64,000 nt of DNA, from positions 71,036,453 to 71,100,452 of the forward strand of contig CM049311.1 of the NCBI GenBank assembly GCA_026874595.1, in the 5' to 3' direction. Below are positions 25,526-35,021 of the stretch, in pieces. The position numbers were made by a program, and so were the translations under genes. Within the stretch, counting starts at the first letter, position 1; each line of letters starts with the position of its first letter. The notes beneath the pieces are model-generated. The model saw nothing but the letters and a program-made list of their open reading frames with translations, made no database searches and was not told where the DNA came from. The DNA comes from Sipunculus nudus (taxonomy: Eukaryota; Annelida; Sipuncula; Golfingiida; Sipunculidae).

Positions 25526-26770
25526 ACTGTCCAAGGGTTGTAGCCACCCATTTATTAAAAGGAATTACAATGGCCAGTGTTTGCTCTTCCACTCACTCAG
25601 AGAACATATGTTACTTAGGCATGGCATGTGTAGACACATGAATGCGTGCTTATATAAGACAGAGGTTTGTACGCTCATAGTTTATGGATATTACCATCCC
25701 TGGTCTATCTTGAATTTCCTCTGCTAGATTCTGGACAATGCCTTTTTCTTGAACCAAAAATAGTACCCATTTTGTTTCAATAAAGCAGAAAATGTCACTC
25801 TTATATTTCAGATTTTAGAGAAAAACATGCATGAATTTTAAATTGTTCTTGTGACAGAAGTTTAAACACTTTCTTCAAAAGGCAAAAACATTAGAGACTG
25901 AGAAAGAAACTATTAAATGGAGAAAGGAATATTTAACAAAACATAAACCAATAGATAGGAATTCTACATGAAACCACCAATGCTGAACAAATCATTCTTA
26001 TTAAGCACATAGGTTATGTGCCAGTGGGAAATGTCATTACCAGTAGACAGAAAAAGAAGAGATTTCTTCGGTAGACAACTATAAAAGCAAATACTGGCGG
26101 TCACGTAACAAGTAATTGTCTTTTAACAAACAGGCCAAATACAGCTGCCATCCATCAAAATACACCTGCTGTGATGTACATTGGAACCAAGGGAACATTT
26201 GCTAAAGCTGTATTTTAACATTCATATGCATTTCAGTTGATCAAGGTCCATGACCCTTAAGTTAGTTAAATAAATACACCTCTGTCAGTATCTCCTTGAT
26301 GGATCATATGGAAGCCCCATGATGGATATACAGCATCATCCAGTTTGACACGCAAAGCATTACATTAAACAATACAACATCTCCCTGAGGGGGCTTCCAA
26401 AAATGTTTCATATGCAGAGGGGAAAGAGTCACATATATAGTGACAGTTTTTAGAGACTGTTGTCCACCGGGTTTGCTTCTCCATTAATATGCTACCTAAC
26501 TAGCCATTTTCCACTAGCAATTTGAAAAAGTGTGATATCTTAAGGTCTTGGACCTCATCCATCTAGGTGCTGTTACAAGATGGGACGTTTGAGGGTAAGC
26601 TGCAAATTTATAAAAAAAAACAAGGCCTACAGGCCTAATGCCAACCTGTGCATTGGGAAATACACCAGATATAATGCTTCAATGCTGGACAATTACTTTC
26701 TATGTATATGAACAATGCAAGTACTAAACAATTTGAGTATAAAACAATTACACAAACATCACTGTTGAAA
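25526..26770. other. Unique noncoding DNA
   Basis: No gene is seen. A short inverted pair TGGAAGCCCC (26309-26318) and GGGGCTTCCA (26389-26398) could form a weak hairpin. Confidence 0.35.
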
Positions 26771-26774
26771 TTCT

Positions 26775-27010
26775 GGCATGGGTGCACACAACACAAAAAT
26801 TATTGTAGCTGGCACCACTAGTCTTGTATACAACGAAGCTATCAGAGATATATACATATGCCCAATTTTAGACTGATATATCAAACCCCTCCTGAGAAAA
26901 ACGCAGGGACACACACTGTGCAAAAGTCATTGTAGGTGGCAACACCTGTCTTGCGAGCGAGAAAGCCATCAAAGACACATAGACAGGTCAAAATATTAGG
27001 CCAATACATC
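26775..27010. repeat. Diverged tandem pair, about 127-bp unit
   Basis: ATTGTAGCTGGCACCACTAG (26802) is followed 127 bases later by ATTGTAGGTGGCAACACCTG (26929), and the rest of each unit (GTCTTG, AAGC.ATCA, GA.ACATA) is colinear. The unit shares its GTGGCACCAC core with the 327-bp units and with family 2. Confidence 0.55.
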
Positions 27011-27059
27011 TAAATTACCTTGAGTCTGATGCATGGGGCTGACCAGGCTTAGGTGAGAA

Positions 27060-27730
27060 AGGCAGTAGCCCCGAGTGAACTGTGACAAATTGCTTGCTCG
27101 GGCTACTGCACTGAGTAAACTCATGACCTGCACCTGGCTAGACGGAGTACACTTTTGTCTTGTACCTGGCTGCACTGAGTGAACTCTTGACCTGTTGCAT
27201 AATCTGACACAGTTGGCAGTCTGCCAAAGCTATAAATAGATCCAGTCTGAACTTTGTTGCCAAATCTAATGCAGTGGGCAGTCTGCCAATGGTATAAATA
27301 GAATGCAGATACTGCACTGAGTGAACTCCTGACCTATACCTGGCTGCACTGAGTGAACTTTGACCTGTTGCCTAATCTGATACAGTACACAGTCTGCCAA
27401 AGCTATAAATAGATCCAGACTGACCTTTGGCCTGTTGCCAAATCTGAAATAGTAGCCACACCTTTACATAAGCTCTCAGATTGGCTCAACATACAGCCCT
27501 AAGGGGCATGACACACATGAGGTGATCACATGATACTCATGAGGTGATCACATGCTACCCATGAGGTGATCACATGCCTTTTGCTTGGCTGCCCTGATTG
27601 AACTCTTGACCTATATCTGGCTGCACTTATTGAACTCTTGATCTGTTGCCAAATCTGAAACAGTTGGCAGTTTCTTAACCTATTTAAAGATACAAAGACA
27701 ATCTTGGCCTGTTGGTAAATCTGTTTACAC
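27060..27730. repeat. Complex tandem array with about 173-bp period
   Basis: GCTATAAATAGATCCAG occurs at 27229 and 27402, and a GGTATAAATAG variant at about 27290. CTGCACTGAGTGAACTC occurs at about 27168, 27313 and 27342 with weaker forms at 27107, 27585 and 27619. GTTGCCAAATCTGA also recurs. A GAGGTGATCACATG triplication stands at 27519-27576. The TATAAATA motifs are part of the repeat unit, not evidence of promoters. Confidence 0.75.
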
Positions 27731-28169
27731 ATACTGAAAGACTTTGGCTAAAATGCTTTTTTTTCAAGCTGACATATTAATAAACTTTTTATAAAAATAT
27801 CTAGAATAATAAAGGATGCAGTCCTTTTATTGTTAAAGGTCCAATAGTTCTGCCAAAAATCATTCTAGTAAACTTGAACAAAGGCCACCTAAGAATAATT
27901 TTTGTGCAATGTTACAGAAAATATAATTGCAACAATAATTTTGTAGAAGAACACTATTGCAGTCCTCAGTTTGAAATAGACATAATAATGGCCATAAGAC
28001 CAATTTAGGCTTTTCACAACTCAACCAAAAATCAACAAACTCAATCTATTCTGATATGATTGAAAGAACCATGTCCTAGGATAGTTCTTTTGAAAAATTG
28101 AACAATTCAACTTGACAGTTTCATCACAAACATTTTAAGCTGAAAGAGGCTAAAATTATGAGGCTTTTT
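27731..28169. other. AT-rich DNA, no feature recognised
   Basis: The stretch resembles family 2 in composition (CTCAACCAAAAATCAACAAA near 28020) and may be a very decayed unit, but I cannot align it convincingly. Confidence 0.3.
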
Positions 28170-28507
28170 GCCCATAAATACAGGTCAATGTAGGTGGCAC
28201 CACGAAATCTGCAACTTCAAATATGAGTCATGTGACCAACATTTGCACAACACTTGGTAATGCTAGCTTCTGTCATTTCTGAGATTACTTTGTCAGTATG
28301 CTTACTTGGCCTAATGACTAAGTTCAAATTTGTGTCACTTCGCTAAAATTCATCAAATGCAAACCATTTGAACAAACTTGAGAGGGCTTGCTTCTGGGAT
28401 CATTTCTGTAAAATATTGAACAATTTGGCTGGACCATTTACAAGAAGAAGACTTTTAAAGGTTTTTCAGCTTATTCCCTATAAAATCTAAGTACATGCAG
28501 ATAACAA
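28170..28507. repeat. Family 2 unit, left part (interrupted)
   Basis: GGTCAATGTAGGTGGCACCAC, ATGAGTCATGTGACCAACA, AATGACTAAGTTC, TTTGAACAAACTTGAGAG and TTTTTAAAGG-like motifs follow in the same order as in the units at 30603, 31118 and 32096. The unit stops at about 28500, where family 1 sequence begins, and its remainder (GTAGCTCCTACTG, TTATGGGTTAATGTA) continues after 30500. Confidence 0.6.
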
Positions 28508-28880
28508 AACAAGGGACCTATGGGTCACAGCGCTCAGCTGTTATATAAGATAAAAAAATATGATTTTGAAATGAGGCACATGCTGGTTTTGTGTGGAAAT
28601 AAATATAAGCTGTATTATGAGTTGTTAGTGTTAAGCTTATGTATGATTTTGATAGTTTCTTTTGAGAAAGGGAAGAGATTGATTTCATTTATTTTATTAA
28701 CAAATGGAGTGCCACTGTCATACAGATTTTGACTTGGCCATATAACTGATAAGCAGCAGATATAAGATAAAGAGTTTAACTATTTATTAAAATTTAATAA
28801 CAAATATTGTGCCAAATATAATTTTTATTAAAAATAATAAGAGAATCATATGATTTTTTTAATAAAATATAACTGAAATG
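28508..28880 (+). mobile_element. Family 1 5' end, copy F (truncated)
   Basis: AAGGGACCTATGGGTCACAG followed by CGCTCAGCTG matches the family 1 left terminus. No 3' hairpin follows before the next complete left end at 29121. The sequence after about 28545 is not recognisable in other copies. Confidence 0.5.
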
Positions 28881-28936
28881 ATTATTAAAATAATATTATA
28901 TTATATATATTTATGAATGCATTCATGAATACATTT

Positions 28937-28970
28937 TGAAAGTATTTGCACTGGTATTCAAATACTTTCA
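28937..28970. repeat. Perfect 12-base-stem hairpin
   Basis: TGAAAGTATTTG (28937-28948) and CAAATACTTTCA (28959-28970) are exact reverse complements around a 10-base loop. Confidence 0.75.
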
Positions 28971-29120
28971 TTTTTACCTGAATTCCCATTCTTATGCAAA
29001 AAAATTTATAATGGAGTACATATTCATATTCATATTCATATACATTTGCCAAGTATTCACACCATGTCTGGCATTTATTCAGTTTTAGCCAAACAATGAT
29101 GTTGAGAATCCAGAATTTAA

Positions 29121-30500
29121 ACAAAGGACCCATGGGTCACAACAACCAGCTTAAGTTTGAAATTTTTGCAAATGCAAAATATGAAAAATATTCTATTGTA
29201 ATGTTTTTTATATATATAAGCATATGAGAAGCTAACAGGAAAGGGCCCTCCTACTTGGTTATAGTAAAGTTCTCAATATATGATTGCAAACTAACACTCT
29301 GAAAAGACTGTCATGAAGAAAAACAGTAAAAATTTTGAGATACTGTGATGCATATGAAAAATTTGCAGATGGACAGGCAAGTGGACAGAATGGACTAATA
29401 CCTTCATTTCACTTTCAAGGGAACAATGCATTTAAGTTTATATATAACAACATGGCATCTACAAAATTATTCCTTGAATCCCTATTAAAACGTTTTGCAC
29501 ATTGGAGTTTTCAGTACATGCTTAATATTATTAATCATTGTAACCCTGGTGGAACAATACAAAATCTAAAATCTAGCATGTCCAAGAATAAAATAAAATA
29601 CAGAAAATTATAACATTCATCTAGTTTATGCACCAGCTGGGGGGGGGGGGGGGGAAGGGTGAGTGCAGGGCAGAGGGGAAGCCTGCTAGTAGTGGCCAAG
29701 CTTGGCCAAGGCAAGCTGCCTGGGGTGGGTTACATAATGCAAGTGAAGGCTGTACTACTAGGTGGGCCAGATGTAAACAACACTTGACATGGTGTATGAA
29801 AACTTGAATAAAAGCTACTCTTTTCAAACAATTTCTTTGAAATTTCAGATTTTAAAAGATTAAATCCTTATGTGTATATGCTGTGAAATAAAATCAACAG
29901 TACTTACAGGGAAAAAATGTGCCACTGCCAAATTTGGACAAAATTTAAGGTATTGATTTTTTATTTATGCTAATAACTTGAACAATTTGCAAAATTCAGA
30001 TCTAATTTTGGGTAAACAATTGAATCTTGATTAAATAAAGTTGTATTTCTGAAAAAAAGTCTCCAGCGTCAGCAATTCTCATGTTAAGTGAGCAAATATA
30101 TTTCCTGATTTAAAAAAAACTGCATTATATTTTGGCCTATAACTTCAACATAATACCCAATACTGACTTAATTTTTGGTATGTGCACAGAAAATGTATGG
30201 AAGAATATGAATACTAAATCTGATCAAAAACAGATCAGTGGTTTTGATATTAGGCAGCCTTGAAGTGTAACAATGGCTTTTTTATGGAAAACGGAGGTTT
30301 TTCCTTAATATCTTGAAGGAACAAAGTTCTAATGACCCAATTTTTGGTATGGTAGGAGATTTTGGGGACATCTAATGGTATGCAGAATTTTGGATTCGTA
30401 GGTCCAACAGTTTTAAAACGTGCCCTGTTAACGGACGGACTGACGACGGAGAAAGGACCACGACTATAGCTCAGATGACTTATAGTCAGCTGAGCTAAAA
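29121..30500 (+). mobile_element. Family 1 interspersed element, copy C (most complete)
   Basis: It begins with the perfect palindrome GACCCATGGGTC (29127-29138) and ends with the hairpin at 30467-30497 followed by A residues. The 1.4-kb interior holds every block seen piecemeal in copies B, D and E, in one order: the GGCCCTCCTACTTGGTTATA block, TGGACAGGCAAGTGGACAGA, CATCTAGTTTATGCACCAGC, a 16-base G-run (29639-29654), AAATTTCAGATTTTAA, GTGGTTTTGATATTAGGCAG, and the GACGGA-rich stretch. It has no coding capacity and must be non-autonomous. It sits inside a family 2 unit. Confidence 0.75.
29639..29654. repeat. Poly-G run
   Basis: Sixteen G bases inside family 1 copy C. The same place in copy B (about 3738) has only a short G-rich run, so the tract is length-variable. 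Confidence 0.95.
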
Positions 30501-31066
30501 ATAAGAGGAATCCCACAATATTTGATATGTGACAGATTATTGCATAAAATCTGGGGATGGTAGCTCCTACTGTTCCTGAGAAATTATGGGTTAATGTATA
30601 GATGACCAATGACCCCCATACAAACAAAGGTCAATGCAGGTGGCACCACCAATACCTAAGTTTCATATATGACTCATGTGACCAACACCGCCATAAAATT
30701 TTGATGATGATAGCACCGGCTGTTTCTGTGATTGTCATTTTAGTATGCTTTTTTGGACAGATGACTAAGTTCAACTTCCTGTAACTCAGCCAAAATTCAC
30801 TGAACTTGAACAATTCAAACAAACTTGAGAGAGATAGTATAAAAGATTATTTCTGTGAAATATTGAATAATTTGGCTTGACAGTTTCGGAGAAGAAGATT
30901 TTTAAAGGTTTTTAGCTTTTTCTCTAAAAAATCTAAGAAAATGCAGAATTTTTCAGATGGCTAATTTTTTGCATTAAATTTCATGATGCTAGCTCCAGTT
31001 GTTTTTGAATAGTATGGGTTAACGTACAGACGATGGACTACGGATGCCGCCACAACATCAAATTAG
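30501..31066. repeat. Family 2 unit
   Basis: After finishing the interrupted unit, a full unit starts at about 30603 (GACCCCCATACAAA, GGTGGCACCACC at 30639) and runs through TGACTAAGTTCAACTTCCTG (30761), GAGAAGAAGATTTTTAAAGG, GTATGGGTTAACGTACAGAC to CAACATCAAATTAG (31066). Length is about 465 bases. Small frames on both strands are repeat by-products. Confidence 0.75.
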
Positions 31067-31590
31067 GCCATATGGTTTCAGAGAAGTTATTTGTAGCCCT
31101 CAGTATGATACCGGTACTGATGACCCCCGTACAAAAAAGTCCAATCCAGGTGGCGCCATCAATACCTCAATTTCAGATATGACTCATGTGACCAACATTG
31201 GCATAAAATTTGGTGATGATTGCTTCAGCCGTTTCTGAGATTGTAATTTTAGTCTGCTTTTTTGGACAGATGACTAAGTTCAACTTCCTGTAACTCGGCC
31301 AAAATTCACTGAACTTGAACCATTCAAACAAACTTGTAAGAGATGATATAAAAGATTATTTCTGTGATATATTGAAAAATTTGACTTGACCATTTCGTTT
31401 GAGAAGATTTTTAAAGGTTTTTAGCTTTTTCTCTATAAAATCTAAGAAAATGCAGAGTTTTTCAGATGGCTAATTTTTTGCATTAAATTTTATGATGCTA
31501 GCTCCAGTTGTTTTGAATAGTATGGGTTAACCTACAGACGATGGACTACAGATGCCAGCCACAACATCAAATTAGCTCACAGGTTCACTA
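31067..31590. repeat. Family 2 duplicated block, copy 1
   Basis: Starts at GCCATATGGTTTCAGAG and is colinear with 32042-32575, including GTATGATACCGGTACTGATG, GGTGGCGCCATC (31149) and the end AAGCTCACAGGTTC-like motif before CTAAAAA. By eye the copies are very similar. Confidence 0.85.
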
Positions 31591-32041
31591 AAAATTACTA
31601 CAGATGCAAATTGAATGCAAAATTATAATACAGGTACATCTCACTGATGGCAAAATCTTGAATTAAGTTGAGTATGGATACCAATTACTCATTATCTATG
31701 TATAGACGTCTTTATATAACCACAGAGAGTGGTACAACTCATATGGGAAAATGGCTAAGTTAAGCTTCCCATAACTCAGCCAAAAATCAGTGAACCAAAA
31801 CCATTTGAACAAACTTGAATTATCAACATCTAAGGATAATTACTGTGTGAGATTTAAGAATTTGGCCCAGTGGTTTTTGAGAAGAACATCTTTGTAGCCA
31901 CTGAGCTGAAATGGGCTGTTATGGCATATGACTAAATTCAGCTTCCCATAACTCAGCCATAAGTCACTGAACTGAGACCATATGAACAAACTTTAGAAAG
32001 CACTACCCTAGGATCATTTCTGTGTGATATTAAACAATTTG
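31591..32041. repeat. Family 2-related spacer with two 178-bp subunits
   Basis: GCTTCCCATAACTCAGCCA occurs at about 31763 and 31941, each followed by a TGAAC.AAACCAT-like stretch and GAACAAACTT. These subunits resemble the central part of the longer family 2 unit, so the unit itself seems to have grown from a shorter repeat. Confidence 0.6.
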
Positions 32042-32595
32042 GCCATATGGTTTCAGAGAAGAAGTTATTTGTAGCCCTCAGTATGATACCGGTACTGATG
32101 ACCCCCGTACAAAAAAGGCTGATCCAGGTGGCACCACCAATACCTTAATTTCAGATATGACTCATGTGACCAACATTGGCATAAAATTTGGTGATGATCG
32201 CTTCAGCCGTTTCTGAGATTATAATTTTAGTATGCTTTTTTGGACAGATGACTAAGTTCAACTTCCTGTAACTCGGCCAAAAATCACCGAACTTAAACCA
32301 TTCGAACAAACTTGAGAGAGATTGATCCAGGAATCATCTCTGTGAAATATTGGACAATTTGGCTGAACAGTTTCTGAGAAGAAGATTTTTAAAGCTTTTT
32401 TAGCTTTTTCTCTAAAAAATCTAAGAAAATGCAGAATTTTTCAGATGGCTAATTTTTTGCATAAAATTTCATGATGCTAACTCTTGCCATTTTCAAAATA
32501 GTATGGGTTAACGTACAGACCAAGGACGACAGACGACAGCACACCATCGCATAAGCTCACAGGTTCGCTAAAAATAAATAAATAAATAAATAAAC
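32042..32595. repeat. Family 2 duplicated block, copy 2, with (AAAT)n tail
   Basis: Colinear with 31067-31590, with GGTGGCACCACC at 32127. It ends GCTCACAGGTTCGCTAAAAA followed by six AAAT repeats (about 32569-32594). A short A-rich simple repeat at the end suggests the family terminus. Confidence 0.85.
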
Positions 32596-32884
32596 TGGCC
32601 ATGGACAGATACAGATTATACAAATTTCATATATAATTTCAAGTTTTTTTTACTTTACTGCCTGGATGTTCCTAATTAGTTTCTGTATTCCAATATTCCA
32701 AGCTGAAATAGTCTTGCAGAGGACAATGCAGTAGTATTGTCATGTTTTTGGCTTTATTATCTGACTTTAATCAGTTTCAACAAAACACATATATTTTGTA
32801 AGGTCATGACTAATTACATGTCTTTGACTGCCATTTTATGCTGAATGACAGCAAAGTACAAATAATAACTTGTATTATTTAATC

Positions 32885-33375
32885 TTGTTTTTTTATGGTT
32901 TCCATATATATAAGCTATAGTTATCATTATCTAATACCTAGGTTATCACAGCAAAATTAAAAGCCAGGTTTAGTCACAGATAGACTCTTGTCAGGCATCC
33001 ATGATTTGCTCTTCTTTATGGTTTCCATATATATGAGCTGGTTATCATTATTTAAAACCTAGCTTATCACTGCAATATTAAGGTTTATTGCCAGAAAGGC
33101 ACTTGTCAGGCATCTATTATTTATTCTTCTGTTTGTTTATGCTTTCCAGATATATATAACCTTGCCATCATTGTGTAATACCTAGCTTATCACTGCAATA
33201 TTAAATGCCAGGTTTAGTGATAGATAGGCACTTGTTAGGCATCTACTATTTAGGCTTCTGCTTGTTCATGGTTTCAATATATATAAGCTGGTTATCATTC
33301 TCCTTTAAAAGCTGGCTCATTCCTGCAATAGTAAATGTCAGGTTTAGTATCAGGTAAGCACTTGTAAAAATTTAT
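32885..33375. repeat. Four tandem units of 121-129 bp
   Basis: GGTTTCCATATATAT or its variants start at 32898, 33020, 33141 and 33270. Each unit continues with GTTATCATT, CTTATCACTGCAA, TTAAATGCCAGGTTTAG and CACTTGTCAGGCATCTA. The units are diverged. No coding content. Confidence 0.88.
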
Positions 33376-34957
33376 ATCATTCAGTGTCATAGATCAGATA
33401 AGATATGTAAATGAACATGTTTCCTTCTGCATAATTTAACTGCAATTTTTCAGATCAACATTTTAAGACAATGGTTGTATATACATTAAATTGGAAGGTT
33501 CTAATAACCAGAATATGGAATAAATGTTAATGTTACCACATTACAACAAATATATGATTTTGAAGCTTTCTGTATTTCATGCTTTTGACAAGCATTGATC
33601 TAGAATAATTTCTGAGGCCACAACAAATGCGCAGGAGGAACTAGACTTTTACAATCAAACTTGTTCTAAAGCAAAAGAACAACTGCTGAATACTTAATAA
33701 CACCTGAGATTTGAAAACTTTTAAATAGTTCTTTTCATATTCTTGTAATTATCATGAACTTAATGTCACAAGAAGCCTCATATTTTACTAGACACACAAG
33801 CATGTGATAATTTCCTTTTGCAGAACTGAGTCACAAGACTGACATTCTTTCCCAATATCAAACTTGTAGGTTTCGCAAATACTCAGAGGAGTGAACATTT
33901 GCTACAGAGTATGAAAATGAAGAATTTTGATTGCTACACTGAATTTTGTTTTTTTTTTGTTAGTCAGCACAAGTTCTCCTAAATTTTTTAAGTTTTTGGA
34001 AATTGTCCAAGAACAGTGTTTTACGGATTTAAACTTTGCTGATATATGTCCTCTGCCGTCTAACTCTCAGGTGATAGATTATCATCTGGACGCTGTCCTC
34101 GCAGAAACTTTTCTGTTGCATCAAGTGATGTCCAAGTTCACATGTTGAAATTATGGGTACAATGCCAGCAAGCAAAACCATACTGAACTGGGGAGGGACT
34201 TGGCAAGGGAAGACCAAATTAAATTTTGGTGCAGGTCCAGCAAAAGGAGCTCATCCAGTAAGATTAATTGTCCTGGCAGATGTGTGCATTCTACTGAGAG
34301 CCATTTCATTTCTTTTCTGGTATCTATCACCTACTGTCTTCTGACACTCCACGATAATTATGTATTTACTAAAATCTTCCAAAGTAACACTGATTAGAAT
34401 CTAAACCAACCACAGACTTGGCAGTCCATTTTGAAAAGAGGCACATCATTACAAGGAGGTCCATTAAAAATTCACTGTAATCAGCTAATATTTGATTCAA
34501 TGTTTAACTATTATTTCCATGCTCTGTTTCACTGATGACTACAAATAGCATTATTTATCATATGGGTCTGTAAGCATGGTTCATTCCGTGTACAAAAATG
34601 GATGGATTATTCTGGTTAAGGAGCATGAATTATAAAATGTGGCAAGTGAAGAACATCGGTCATAACAACGTGACATAAAACGGGGTGGGAAATTAATTTG
34701 GTGTCAAAGAATTTTGCAAACTAATCACATGAGACACAAGCAAATCCAAAAGTTGCACTGTACCTAAAATGACTCAAATATTTTAAACACCTTGTGGAAA
34801 GAGGGACAAGTATAAGTGCAGAAACACAGGTAAGACAGAAATGGAGAGAAAGACAGAAAAAGAACAAGGTAACAGAAGGATAAATAATTAGCGAAAGTAC
34901 AAAGACTAGAGTGAAAGGTAGAACATCATAAAGAGTATGGCAGGCAATGAGAAAGGT

Positions 34958-34959
<2 letters not shown>
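33376..34959. other. Unique noncoding DNA
   Basis: I see no supported feature. Overlapping short frames at 33927-34397 have no recognisable domain. Confidence 0.4.

Positions 34960-35018
<59 letters not shown>
34960..35018. repeat. (AG)n microsatellite
   Basis: About 29 uninterrupted AG units, preceded by a purine-rich stretch from about 34820. Confidence 0.95.

Positions 35019-35021
<3 letters not shown>

Noticed and set aside
27229-27410. TATAAATA motifs as promoters
   Set aside because: They recur as part of a tandem repeat unit and no gene follows.
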